A stretch of 64,000 nucleotides of DNA from Pempheris klunzingeri (Eukaryota > Chordata > Actinopteri > Acropomatiformes > Pempheridae), in assembly GCF_042242105.1 (NCBI RefSeq), contig NC_092029.1, positions 18,896,885 through 18,960,884 of the forward strand, written 5' to 3'. Each line of letters begins with the position of its first letter. Within the stretch, counting starts at the first letter, position 1. The translations under genes were made by a program, and so were the position numbers. The notes below the pieces were generated by a model. That model searched no databases. It saw only the letters and a program-made list of their open reading frames with translations, and had not been told where the DNA came from. This document shows, in pieces, positions 53,101 to 63,797 of this stretch.

Positions 53101-56100
53101 TGGTACGGAGGGCTCTGAGGAGGAGGGTCCACGGCAGTCTGACACTCAGCAAAACAGCACAGATGGAGACCCACAGGAGCGCAAGCTGGACTGTGTGGTG
53201 AGAACATGCAAATGTAGCTCAATTAATTATCATGTTGTTTTATTTATAAATCCGCCAAATCCAGGGAAGCTATTCAGGAAAAACCCCACTTGATAATCTG
53301 AACCTTGCGCTTCCTCTCACTGAAGTCCAGATCTACATGCAGTAGCTGCTCAGTATGAGGGAGTGTAAGTTCAGTATTGCCAGTGGGGAAAAATAGCTCC
53401 AGATTAATAATGGATCTGGCAGGCACTCAGGTTGTTGCGTCTTCCCCCTATTGTGAGTTTCTCCAGCTCACTGTACTGTGAAATGCGACAGGTTTAATTA
53501 ACTCTGGGTCGGCTTTACATCCTGTCTGTTTTTATTTCATTTCTTGCAACAGACAAAGTCAGGGGGTCTTTGCTTTGAATTCTTACATATTGACCCAAAG
53601 CATTTTTCCCCGTGCGTAAAGATTTATTGCTTGACTTTAGGTTTAAGATTAAAGCCACCTTCTTAGGCACTTAAACACACAAAATCTCCTTTACGGTTGA
53701 ACGTCTGGTTCGAGCCTGAGATTTAAACCAAAAGAAACCAGAATGACAAATCATCGTTCATTTTCCTCATATCCTCTGTCCTCAGGTGAAAATCCTCCAG
53801 GCCAACGGTCTGCCTCGCCACTTGTCCAACTTTGTCTTCTGTCAGTACCACTTCTGGGGGCAGGAGGAGCCCGTGTTTATCCCTCCGGAGGTGGCACCAT
53901 CCACCTCGTCTTCTGACTCCAAAGATCCTCACTCCAATGTGGTCTTTGACAGCACCAAGGTAACACGCCCAGTGGAATTTCCACATGTTCCACATACACA
54001 CAACACTTGTTTATTCCTTTGTCATAACTGCAAATAAATGTTAACAAAAACATCAATGATACTATTGTCCTGCCTCGTTTTAATAACCTTTTAGGAATTG
54101 TCAGTGCCAGTGTCGGAGGACTTTGTGGAGTTTTTGGCGGAGGGGGCGGTGGCCATTGAAGTGTATGGCCACAAGCAGGCCAATCATCGCAGGAACTTGG
54201 CGCTGTGGGACCTCGGAGTGATTCAAGCCAAAACCCGATCCCTCAGAGAAAGGTGCAAAGATGCAAAGGCACACATCCACGCAGTCATCAAAAATCATTG
54301 ACAAAAACATTTACCTTGCACGGGAGTTACTTGTCTAGATGCTGTGACTTTGGTGCTTTAACACATCATTTTGGAACAAACACTTTAAAACACACAAGTT
54401 GCACAATAACACACACAAACAAAATTGATTTAGGCCGCTGTAGACCAGCAACTCCCGTGTTCTGCAAGGTAGAATTTTGTCAATAGAGTATGGTGGATTT
54501 GAAGAGATCTGGCTGCTTCTGGTTAAACAAAAGGAATTTTACAGGTCTATCCCAGTAGAGATTCGGTCCATAAGCCTGTCAGTAGCAAAAACAAGCACTT
54601 GAAATGGATGTACTTTGACTGGCGTGGTTGCCTAGATGGATGGACATCATGGCCATTGTAGCTCATTTGCAGCTGGTGCAGACTGAGATGATCTACTTGT
54701 CCAATTCTAAAACTTTTTGCACCTACCAGTCACTTTGAACCAAAAATATTTAAAATTATGACCAAGGTGTAAAAATGCCAGTTATCCCTTTTTTAAAAAG
54801 CAGTTTAAAAAAAAACAAAACATCAATCTCTACAAAACATGCTACGTGTCACAACATGTAAAGGTATTTGCTAATATAATGTGAAGCTTGGATGTGATGT
54901 GTTAATGCTGTACCTAGGTGGAGTGAGGTGACCCGTCGGCTGGAGTTGTGGGTGCAGCTGATGGAGCTGAATGAGGCGGGAGAGTTCACAGCTGTAGAGG
55001 TTCTTCCTGCTAAAGATGTGCGCACAGGAGGAATCTTCCAGCTGCGACAGGTATTGTGGATGGTTGTGTGTCTGTAGATTTGAAAACTAGTTCCGGTTTA
55101 TTCACACGAATATGATCTGATGTGTACCGATGAATGAAATTGAGATCATTTGTATTTTATTCGGACATTTTCCAGATTCATTTTGTGTCTGCGTTCAAGT
55201 CAGTATCAAGTGATGAACCTACTTGTTGCTTTTTCATGTCCGTCTATTGCCACATCAGTGGTGAATAACGTCAAAGAAGTAAATATCACCATCTTGTCGT
55301 GTAAATCTCTGTCTCCAGGGTCAGTCTCGTCGGGTCCAGGTGGAAGTGCGCTCAGTACCAGACTCAGGCACCATGCCCCTCATCGCCTCCTCCATCCTCT
55401 CTGTGTCCATCGGGGATGTCAAGGTCCGACAGATGCATCCCTCCAAAGGCAGCGAACCACAATGGGTGAGGAACAAATCTAATCAGCTGCTGATTAGTTA
55501 AAAATGTGTTGCACAAGAGATTTAGGCCTACTTAGGCCATTATTAGAAACTGCTTGACTCATTAAACATTTCTCTCTCACTTTAAATTTCAGGATGGAGA
55601 TGAAGAGATGGACAGCTACCAAGTAAGTAGATGATCAATATAACCAAGGCAAAATGGCAAGTGCTTACACTTTGTGTTTCTTTTATGTGAACAGGGAAAT
55701 ATCTCTGACTGTGTTTGTGTAGGAGGTAGACCTGGAGAGGATGAGGGAACAGTGGCTCAGCATCCTCACTCAGAGACAGGAGTATCTGGACCAGCAGCTA
55801 CAGAAGATAGTTTGCAAACCAGGTACAGACGCCAGGAGTTTGTGAACACAGCTCTGACACAGACACAGAAATGATTGATAGCAGCGATGCTTCCAGTTAT
55901 CTATTTTCTTGTCAGTCTGCACTTTTTATAGTGCTGTAACGTGTAATTTCCTCCCACTGCTCAGTGTAATTCAGCTTTGAAAGGCCAACTGTAACTTCTC
56001 TCCGTTCTAATATTCTGTTTATTAGAATGTATTTCCCAGCGTATAATTTTACAGCACAAGTACAGCTTTTCTTCATTCGTTTGTCATAACCAAGTGGCAG

Positions 56101-59100
56101 TGATGTACAGTTCTTTCACCATCAATATAAAGCCTCTATGAAGCATATTCCTCCTCAGCACTTCCAGGAGTAGAGCCATGCGATGAAAGGGAAGCACTTA
56201 AGTAATTACTAAGTGATTAGGATTTAGCTGACTGACTTTAGTACCTGATGTCTTCAAAGTGACACTGGCTGTGACGCTTGGTTGTGAGGTTTTCACAGTT
56301 TTATGCAGGTTGCTAGTACTAATGGGTAGTCACACTGTACTGTGTACAGTGTGGACTAAGGCTAGGGAAGGGATATGGTTAAAAATCAGTATCACAACAT
56401 TTACAAGATAATTTTTCTGATAATGTCAGATAAAAAAGAATCAAAATAATGAATGATAATAGTATTCTGTTTGATAATATCAGTATAGAGGAAGGTGCAC
56501 CAGTGTATTGTGCTTTTTGAGGTGCGCTCATCTTTATGTTTGCGTTTGCTGACACGTTTATGTGCACGTAGATAAGTCGGAGGACGATGTAGAAAGGGAG
56601 TCCCAGCTGCTGGAGTGTCGTTTGACACTAACAGAAGAACGCAACGCCGTTCTAGTGCCGTCAGCTGGTAGCGGCATCCCTGGAGCGCCAGTTGAGAGGT
56701 ATGTGTGAAGTTGTTTCTGCAATTTCTCTTTAATCTTAGCTTACTGGAAAGGTTTGCTTCCTGTTCACACTTTGGAGTTAAAATATAAAAAAAAACGGAA
56801 AGTCATAGAATTGAACCAGCAAGTAAAACTTTGAGATACTTGTACTTTATTTCCATTTTAAGCAACTCCACCACATTTCTGATAAGAACGTTGTACTTTT
56901 TCCTCCACCGAACTCATGCAACAGCTGTGGTTACTACAAAGAGAGTCCTTGCTTACAAAATATATGGCAAACTTCAAAAGATAAGATGCATGGCTGTGAA
57001 TTAAATGGTATGTAAAGTAAATTACATTTACAGCTGGTCATCCAATTTGACCTGAATGGTTGAATGGTCTGTGATTGACTGGCGACCAGCCCCCCCGCGA
57101 CCCTTAAGGATCAGACATCTGACATCTCAGTGTAGACTGAATCTCTAATATAACTGCACAAATTACAATTCAAGTCAAGTCTACGCTGTTTTTTCACAGG
57201 GTACCGGTCCCCGGAATGGAAACGCACATTCCTGTCCTGTTCCTGGATCTCAGTGGTATGTTTTTCCTCACCATCTTTTGTGCTTGTGATTTGGCAAGAC
57301 GCCACTGTCTTTATAACTACTGAACCTGCTTTCTTTCTGTCTTTGTTCCTTATTCAGCTGATGATTTCCAGTCCAGTCTTTCAGCTCCATTAGCCGGAGG
57401 GCTGGATGCATTACTCAGTGGGGAGGAGGAGGATGTCTTCTTTGACCTTCATATTGTCAAACACTATGATCCAGAGGTGAGGTGATGATTGAGTTGTTCT
57501 CTCTTATATCTATAGTTTCTGTATTTTCTTTTGCACGTCCCAAGTGTGCCACCGAGATAGTGGGTGGAGGGAATCCTTTAGCCGTTCATTGTGCACACTT
57601 TTTAATGTGGTCCAGGTGAAGGTGGAGGCTTCCTGGGACTCAACGGTCCACGAATGCCCTCAGCTTAGCCGCGTGACGTCGGCTGACCAGAGGGTCTACC
57701 TGACAGTCAGCACCGTGGTCGAGCTGAGCCACCCAGCTGACATGCAGCTGGTGCTGAGGAAACGCATCTGTGTCAATGTCACCGGGAGACAGGTGGGTGG
57801 CCCCTGGTGGTCTATCCTTCCCTGACATAATCACATGTCCATGGATACAGAGATGAGTTGATCTGACAAAATGGGGTTGTGTTGGTGCGGCAGGGTTTTG
57901 CTCAGAGTCTGCTGAAGAGGATGTCCCAGCGCAGCACCATCCCTGGCTGTGGAGTCACCTTTGAAATCGTTTCTAACATCCCAGGGGTGAGTACCAGTCC
58001 ACAAAAAGCCTTTGTTTGAAGAGTTACAGCAAGGATGAACTTGGGATGAAGCTGAGTCGGGTCAAATTGACACAGAGACCAGCCTTTTAATAGCCTACAA
58101 ATAAACCACTATTAAAGTTTTTTTAATTCTGCATGCTACTGTGAGTGTGAAGCCTGGTTTAACATAAACTGGCTTTAATCAGTAACCATAATTATGATGC
58201 ACAGCCCAGAGGGGCCTGACCAGGGCACTCTCCACTGCATACCGTAGTGCAAATGGTAAAACTCAACAAGACTAGCAATGTTGCACATCTGTTGGGGAGG
58301 TAACATGACAGCTGAGAACACCAGGCGGCTGGACAAGCTGGTTAATAAGGCTGGCTCAGTGCTGGGTAGGAGCCGGGATTCACTCGGGGATGGTGGTGGA
58401 GAGACGCACACAGAGCAAGCTGCAGGCCGTCAAGGACAATGTCGGCCACCCTCCTCACCACACCGTGGCAGGGCAGAGGAGCAGCCACAGTGGACGGCTC
58501 CTCTCGCTGTGGGTGAGGACTGAGCGGTACAGAGGATCCTTTGTCCTCAGAGCCATCAGACTGTGCAACACTTCAGTTCTGTCAGTGCGCAATAGTACCT
58601 TTTTATTTATACTTCACTGACTTTATGACTTTTATTGTTTATGTATTATTCATATTAATATTTCTCCATTTTATTATTTGTCAATTAACTGTGAGAGCTA
58701 CTGGATACCTACATTTCCCCCAGGGGATGAATAAAGTCTGTCTGTCTATCCATCTGTCTATCTGTGGCAACATTCTGTGGTCTTTGTTTTCTAAATAATC
58801 AAGCAGAGGAGAATTCTGCTGGATCTCAGCGTACTCTTGCTGTCATTTCATTTCCATTAGAATTATCTGCAGTCCTTTTATATCAGCAGTGGAGGTTTGT
58901 AAATGACTGTGGCCTCACTGTACATCAACATTTTGTGAGGGATGGTAGATATTGTGGTAAGCAGTCGTGCGATGTGATGCAGTATAATATGAATAAATGA
59001 AACCCCAGCAGGGTGAATCCACAGCTCATATTAAGCCTTTAAGTAGTACCCTGCTCCCACAGGACATCCATGGTCCAGAGGACAGGGAGATGTTGGCCAG

Positions 59101-62100
59101 GCTGGCTGCCAGCACAGAGGATGACCAGTCGGCTGACAGTGAAGCAGCCATTGAGAAATACCTCCGCAGCATCCTGGCTGTGGAGAACATCCTCACTCTC
59201 GACAGACTCAGACAGGTCGGGAAATGCAATTTTGGTTGGATCAGGTTTGCTAAGAATCTCCAGATATTGAATCCATATCAAATCATGTGGTGTTCACCAT
59301 CATTTAGTTCATGCAAAACACCAAAATGTCCTTTCTTTGATTGGTGTTTTGCTGAAGCAGGAGCACGTTTTATCCTCATTGTTCTTTGCACTCTTTGTGC
59401 AATTTTGGAAAATGTCACCCGGAGCCCGAACTGGAACTCCAAAAAAAGACACAAGTAGAGCTGATTAATCCAATCATCGTACAAAGCATCCAAATAGACA
59501 ACACTAAGTGGTATTGTTTCCATAAATTGCACAATTAGAAATGCTTACAAAACGTGTGTGTGTGTGTGTGTGTGTGTTTGTGTGAGATTGTAGGAGGTGG
59601 CTGTGAGGGAACAGCTGGCAGTCCGAGGGAAAGCTCCCAGACGCTGCCTGAGCTCTCCAAACATCAACCGGGTACGAGAATTTCTACCAAACATTAAAGG
59701 AAATAACTTGTTTTTGACTCGAGGTGCTTCTGACTTACCTTGCAAGGCAGCTGGATTTACCAGATCACAATGAATATCCATCTGGGTCTGAGAAATCTGT
59801 ATAAGCTACGGGTGGCGCTTAGGCGTGCGGACAGCAAAAGCAACTGTTTGTTTTCAAAGATGTTAGCAAAGACGCTGCTTAAGCATTGGTTATGTCTGAA
59901 CTGGAGTATTTCTTTATTAAAACAAGAGCAGAGAACAGCACTCCTTCCATCTGGCTTCGACAAGAGTTTTAACTAACTTGTTGATCTGATCGGTTGAAGT
60001 TAGCCTGTGCTAGACAGTAATATGGTTCATCAGGTCAGCTTCTGGCCTAAACAGGTAGTAATATTAGCTCAAACTATGGATTTTGTGGACAGAGAGCCTG
60101 TGGTCATGAAGGAGGTCATTTTAAACTGTGCCATGCGTTTAAAGAACATTTAAGCTCTGCCTCTAACCACATGCTTGCACCTCTTTTACTGCTGCTAACC
60201 ACGAGATGGAGTAAATTGTTTCTGACCTGTTTGTCTTCTGGGGTTCAGGTTTAGTTCCTTCTCCTCAGCAGTTAACATGTCCCACTGACACCCTGGTTCT
60301 AACCCTCAAACCCTTTTAACTAGCTGTCTGCCAGCATCCCGGATCTCTGTTCCTCCGCTCATAAGCTTAATGACTTCAAGGTGAGGCACATAAATCATGT
60401 CCACTAATCTTCTCATGTATATCAGTTTATTTATAGTGTCTTAGTCTCCTATTTCTCATACTGATTTTTCTAGTCTTCTACTTCTCATGTGCAACACTTT
60501 CTCGATAATATAGACTAAAGGACTCCACTTAATAGAGTACAGAGTACTTAAATGATGCACCAGCTATGTCCAGCAAGTATATAGATTTTTTTTCTGGTTC
60601 CACTGTGAGGTGAAAATCCAAAGTGAAAGTCTAAATATTCATATAAAACAAAGCAGAAAGCCCAGAGTGAGTTAAAAACTTCAGTAAATATGATGAATAA
60701 CTGGTTGAAATGACCGCTGGAGAGGAGGCTGATGCACGTCTAAGCTGCATGTGTGTTCTGGGTGTCTTTCCCTCTTGTGTATGCAGGCCTGGCAGAGCCA
60801 CCAGGACCTTTCTGTTGCACCTCACTCGCTCAGACGCACTCTGCCCAGCTCCATATCCCAGAACCTAAGCCCAGAGACAGGTACGACTGATAAAACCTTT
60901 ATCTTCTAATGGATTCCTTCTCTGGCTTTGTGTTATCGTTCCCTTTTTGCTGCCTTTGATCTCATCAGCTGTTTTTGCTTTAGCCGGTAGACAACTATAT
61001 CTGTCCTTTTGCTCTGAATGTTAATTTGGCACCTATTTTTTTTTTTTCTTAGCCAACACATCTCCCAGCTTCAAAAACATATTTTCCCTGCTTTCCGTCT
61101 TCCTCCTGCCCTTGTTTTCTCCATCTCTGCTCCTGCAACCTGCTCCTCTTCTTCCCCTCTTTTCCCCTGTCCTCTCCATCAGCGCATTCAGGCTTTGCCA
61201 CGTCTTATCTTCCTCCAGTGAAGGCCGTACCCAAGCTGCTGAAGTCACTGCTTCCTGGTGGGAGGGAAGATAGTCAAGACCAGACAGCCGTCCATCAGCA
61301 GGTACACTCATTCAGCTGGCTCACAGTGCTCTGGGTTTAAGCTTGTATTCTGCCCACTGTCTTATCAGGGATTTAAAGTTTATGTGCATCACCGCAGCCT
61401 GAATCTAAATATCCCCTCTACTCATCAGCACCGAGTCCTAGTCCTGCTGTTGCCACGGAAACAGAGCTTATGTAGATGGAAACACAAATAATAAATAGAT
61501 GAAGTGTGTAAATGCATCAGTGCCAGAGATGAGTGGTTCTCAGAAGTTTGCAAAAAATAAAGGTGATAAACTTCTAACGGCTAAAAAAAACCCCATACTT
61601 TTGTGTAGACATGTCATGTTTTTAAGGTTTTTAGGCAGAACTGATCTCAAGTAACCCTGCAAACAGATGGAGATAAAACCCTTCTAGTCATCTGATGGGT
61701 TAAGATGAGTTTTAAAACGATGATTTGTGTATTTAGTATCAACGGCGATCTAAAAGTCGCATTATTGGGCACCTGGCTGTACATAAGGAAGCTGGACACT
61801 ATCTCAGACACCACCCTGGTGAAGACAAGATTGCCGAAAGTGTTTGATAAATAATGCATTGACAGGAGTTTATTTTGGTGCATTACACATTTATAACATC
61901 AGCCTGTGCTACAAACTGGGGGCACTGAGTTGGACAGTTAATAGAATTGACAAAGATTCCCATTTACCCTTTTATGGTCCTGTTTGGTTACACTGTGAAA
62001 CGGCAAATAAATTCAGTGTAAATGAGTCAAATATTTGTGCATAAAGTATGAAAACACTGCTGCTAGCTAAGTTTTACTTTAAAGAAAAAAGAATGAATTG

Positions 62101-63797
62101 TTATTAACAGCATTGTTACTTACAGAAATAATACCACTTATTATTGTGTCTGGTTTTAGAGTTTTAGAGTTTCAATGTTATAGGAAGCAATTCAAAATTG
62201 CACTTCAATTTGTGGCTTTGTGTTAATAGAATAAATCTAATTCGTTCTTAATCAAGACATGTTTTTTTGGATCAAAACCAGGTTGGCTGAGCTCCTGTGT
62301 TAGGACTTAAACTATTAGCACATCCAGTACAAACGCAGTTGGTGTGTCCCAAGTGATTGACATGCTGCGTAATGTTGGAGTCTCCACAAACAGCCCCTGC
62401 TGAGGCGGGAGCATACTGCGTGTAGAGGAGGGTTAATTAGAAGCAGGTGAACCTCGTTGCGTCGAAGTGTCCCCCCCCCTCCCACCCCCACTCCTTCCCC
62501 GTCTCCTCACCTACTGATCTCCAATCATGTGCCATCGAGACCCGGGAGTCTGCAGCTTTCCACTGCAGCCAAACACTACAGCTTCTGATTTGGCTGATTA
62601 GCACCTTGAGCCACAGAGGGAAGCTAATCAGGGAAATCACGAGCCGTGGTGTTTGGTGAGGATGGAGACCCGGCGGGCCTCGTTGGTGCATTGTTTGGAG
62701 CCATCGCCCTAATTTGTGCTTCACTCCACCCTGCCTGCCGCAGATGTTTAGAAAGGTCAACAGGAAAACAAAAGCCCTGCGTATGGCAAATATTAGCAGG
62801 TTGTTGACATAAATTGGATGAGTGAGTGATCGTAGCCCGGCGCAGAGCAGCAGACGGACTTTTTAAAGGGGGTTTGTAAAGTCGACAGTTATAAATGTCA
62901 GCTGACGTGAATGAACCACAGCTTAAATGTTTGGGCCTGTATTAAGGCTGCCATCTAAAAGCAGTTTTTTTAACACTCTTATTGCAATTAAATCATAATT
63001 GTTCAATATATTTTCATGTCTTTGCAATTTTGTTTTGGGAAATAACTCATTATTAGTATGCACACAAACACTTTTATGTTCTTTTTATTGTTTTTTTTTT
63101 TTTTATTACTCCAAATGCACATTCTGAAATTAAAATATCAATATCTGCTGGAGAAAATGGAAAGAGAGAACGGCAAACCACTTCGACGTTTTCTTTCTTC
63201 TGTCCCGTTTGAAAATAATTTTCCCATTTTAAGATTATTTCCAGTCGTAGCGTGTAACATGGAGGAAACGCACCTGTGTCTCTATACAGTACTCAGAGTG
63301 GCAGTCCTTAAGCAAACAGGAATCAGATAAAATCCTCAAGTCCATCAGTTCAAAGATGGAAGGGAACGATACAGGAAATCTCAGAAATGGAGAGAATAAC
63401 ATGCAGAGTTAGAAATGAAGGGACAGGGACTCTAAATACACTAAACAGCAGCAGATCTTGGGAAAACAAAGACATTTACAGACATTCTGAGTCAGTGCGC
63501 CCAGCTTAGAGGAGAAGACACACACACACACACACACACACTTATAAAAAAATGTATCAATCTATTTTTCTATTGGTTTATCCTGGCTTTAGTTAGTATA
63601 ATCAACACCGCTCTCAGTCTCAGACTTGGACTTGAGTGCAAACACATCATGTACTCGTCTGTATTAGAAAGATTACAGAAAAGGCAGCCGTCCCTGTGCA
63701 CCTGGCATGTTGTGTTGATTTGCAGGCTCACTGTCCTGAGGCAGAGAGGGATAGGATAGATGTGTTCGACCTGCTGTCTGATGGCACACAGAAGAAT
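36826..63797 (+). CDS. kif13b: Kinesin-3 motor Kif13b, 3' end beyond window
   Basis: Thirty-eight exons give 1,512 codons in frame: 36,826-36,895; 37,867-37,960; 42,274-42,286; 42,437-42,497; 43,001-43,093; 44,637-44,817; 45,065-45,152; 45,279-45,413; 45,872-45,984; 46,370-46,481; 46,890-47,102; 47,208-47,318; 47,681-47,815; 47,923-48,053; 49,146-49,232; 49,376-49,566; 50,557-50,788; 50,904-51,066; 51,328-51,474; 51,671-51,820; 53,069-53,197; 53,786-53,959; 54,095-54,252; 54,918-55,050; 55,319-55,465; 55,593-55,622; 55,723-55,822; 56,572-56,698; 57,200-57,255; 57,358-57,476; 57,616-57,792; 57,894-57,986; 59,063-59,215; 59,594-59,671; 60,324-60,380; 60,787-60,880; 61,183-61,301; 63,726-63,797. 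Kif13b walks to microtubule plus ends and carries membrane cargo; in mammals it binds DLG1 and centaurin-alpha1. Domains: motor, neck coil, FHA, stalk with KIF1B-type and DUF3694-type regions. The segment [21 protein letters not shown] separates it from KIF13A. The CAP-Gly domain expected for KIF13B is missing only because the window ends. Which fish duplicate (ba or bb) is not decidable here. Confidence 0.94.
37961..42273 (+). other. kif13b: kif13b intron 2 (largest placed)
   Basis: About 4.3 kb with no supported exon. Contains a telomere-like TAACCCTAACCC triplet near 38,467 and segments with teleost-repeat flavour near 40,690-40,980. Open frames up to about 100 codons lack motifs. Confidence 0.75.
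42274..42286 (+). CDS. kif13b: kif13b microexon 3 (13 nt)
   Basis: GAATCAGCCAAAG between CCACAG and GTGAGC. With CG from exon 2 it gives Arg-Asn-Gln-Pro-Lys, matching the human ARGQPK segment before VFAYD. Without it the frame between exons 2 and 4 breaks, since exon 2 ends in phase 2 and exon 4 starts in phase 0. Confidence 0.9.
47681..49566 (+). CDS. kif13b: kif13b exons 13-16: forkhead-associated (FHA) domain
   Basis: Residues about 429-609. [20 protein letters not shown] leads into [62 protein letters not shown] domains bind phosphothreonine; in KIF13B this region binds centaurin-alpha1. Exon 16 adds an acidic Ser-rich linker ([18 protein letters not shown]). Confidence 0.92.
48279..48973 (+). 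mobile_element. Non-autonomous Tc1/mariner-type transposon in kif13b intron 14
   Basis: A 695 bp element begins CACTACTCACTAAAAGTTAG and ends with the near-perfect inverted complement (CTAACTTTTTGTGAGTAGTG). The inverted repeats extend about 45 bases on each side (TTTCAGGTGAAATTT against AAATTTCACCTGAAA). It is flanked by TA on both sides, the duplication made by Tc1/mariner transposases. The interior keeps short fragments of coding-like sequence (an ATG at 48,574) but no transposase, so it is a deletion derivative. A TTTCAATAAATTG tail-like motif lies near the right end. Confidence 0.88.
49638..49800 (+). repeat. Common teleost dispersed repeat (kif13b intron 16)
   Basis: CCATCCATTGTCTATACCGC, GGGTACACCCTGGACTGGTC, GCCAGCCAATCACAGG, AACCATTCACACTCACACCT, and TTAGAGTCACCAATTATCCT then AACCTGCATGTC. 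This word order is that of one of the most frequent fish repeats. A reversed fragment lies at 57,060-57,113. Confidence 0.75.
50385..50488 (+). repeat. Abundant teleost dispersed repeat, 5' part
   Basis: GAGTCTTCAGCCATGCTAGC, AGCTCTGTGAGCCTGTACG, TAAGCTAAATGCTAACAGCA and ACCATGTTCAGCACAATAATG. Same family, by recall, as the 8,545 fragment. Lies just upstream of exon 17. Confidence 0.6.
50557..51820 (+). CDS. kif13b: kif13b exons 17-20: coiled coil and KIF1B-type region
   Basis: Residues about 610-840. Exon 17 encodes [18 protein letters not shown] and ELQQLRRRL, a strong coiled-coil stretch, then a Ser/Pro linker. Exon 18 has a second helical stretch ([20 protein letters not shown]) and [14 protein letters not shown]. 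Exons 19-20 give [20 protein letters not shown] and [20 protein letters not shown], highly conserved in kinesin-3. In mammalian KIF13B this stalk includes the MAGUK-binding part. Confidence 0.9.
51977..52850 (-). mobile_element. Degenerate L2/Rex-type LINE fragment, antisense in kif13b intron 20
   Basis: On the minus strand, reading down from 52,845, the translation is [17 protein letters not shown], then broken stretches [21 protein letters not shown], and HCYADDTQL near 52,400. These are reverse-transcriptase landmarks, with several frame breaks. The 3' end (low coordinates) carries the tail also seen in many fish copies (AGAGGTTTCCTCCCAGTAAA, TTTATATAACGCC on the plus side). Internal deletions are evident. 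Clade name is tentative. Confidence 0.75.
53069..57986 (+). CDS. kif13b: kif13b exons 21-32: stalk, C2-like and DUF3694-type region
   Basis: Residues about 841-1,321. Exon 21 is the least conserved part (acidic, Gln/Asp-rich after [12 protein letters not shown]). Exons 22-25 have [52 protein letters not shown] and [20 protein letters not shown]. Exons 28-32 have [52 protein letters not shown] and [16 protein letters not shown]. Exon 26 is 30 bases ([10 protein letters not shown]). All phases match. Confidence 0.9.
54253..54917 (+). other. kif13b: kif13b intron 23, holding a dispersed repeat copy
   Basis: Bounded by GTGCAA and TGTACCTAG. It contains the second copy of the repeat also seen at 19,214; the copy begins near 54,460. 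Confidence 0.7.
54460..54532 (+). repeat. Dispersed repeat, copy 2 of 2 in window
   Basis: Aligns by eye to 19,214-19,300 over most of its length with a few indels, sharing TTCTGCAAGGTA, TGGTGG, TTTGAAGAGA and TTCTGGTTAAACAA. The extent beyond the core is unclear. Confidence 0.65.
56815..57010 (+). repeat. Teleost dispersed repeat (CCACCACATTT family)
   Basis: TTGAGATACTTGTACTTTAT, TTCCATTTTAAGCAACT, CCACCACATTTCTGATAAG and GTTGTACTTTTTCCTCCACC follow the order of a fish repeat rich in ACTTGTACTTT words. Lies in kif13b intron 28. Confidence 0.6.
57060..57113 (-). repeat. Reversed fragment of common teleost repeat
   Basis: On the minus strand it reads CCTTAAGGGTCGCGGGG and CTGGTCGCCAGTCAATCACA, matching the 49,638 repeat in a shortened form. 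Confidence 0.7.
58210..58775 (+). mobile_element. 3' end of a LINE (ORF2 C-terminus plus tail), kif13b intron 32
   Basis: A frame-broken translation reads [18 protein letters not shown], then [22 protein letters not shown]-like and [27 protein letters not shown], the typical C-terminal end of fish LINE ORF2 proteins. Then comes a short 3' UTR ending CATTTCCCCCAGGGGATGAA, TAAAG and a tetranucleotide tail TCTGTCTATCCATCTGTCTA. It is 5'-truncated, as usual for target-primed reverse transcription. Same strand as kif13b. Confidence 0.75.
59063..61301 (+). CDS. kif13b: kif13b exons 33-37: distal stalk and tail
   Basis: Exon 33 gives [11 protein letters not shown] and the conserved [20 protein letters not shown]; exon 34 [20 protein letters not shown] with a basic Ser-rich segment of the type bound by 14-3-3 or phosphorylated in mammals (inference); exons 35-36 are Ser-rich and weakly conserved; exon 37 keeps [14 protein letters not shown], matching mammalian MPKLLKSLFP. 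Exon 35 is the least certain because its sequence is divergent, though frame and splice sites agree. Confidence 0.82.
59554..59577. repeat. (GT)n microsatellite next to kif13b exon 34
   Basis: Twelve GT units ending about 16 bases before the exon 34 acceptor, so it occupies the polypyrimidine/branch region. Confidence 0.95.
61302..63725 (+). other. kif13b: kif13b intron 37
   Basis: About 2.4 kb. I see a (CA)n at 63,518-63,541, A/T-rich stretches and a C-rich patch at 62,470, but no exon. It is possible that a tail exon without recognisable similarity lies here, since this part of KIF13 proteins is poorly conserved. Confidence 0.6.
63518..63541. repeat. (AC)n microsatellite
   Basis: Twelve AC units in kif13b intron 37. 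Confidence 0.95.
63726..63797 (+). CDS. kif13b: kif13b exon 38 (last exon in window)
   Basis: [20 protein letters not shown] and TQKN between TTGCAG and GTAAGT, in phase with exon 37. I recognise no direct match to mammalian KIF13B here, so support comes from frame, splice sites and position. The remaining 203 bases of the window look intronic. Confidence 0.6.

Noticed and set aside
61183..61221. Reading exon 37 in the frame [19 protein letters not shown] that precedes it
   Set aside because: The acceptor CCATCAG at 61,182 and the phase from exon 36 place coding in a different frame, which gives the conserved KLLKSL motif.
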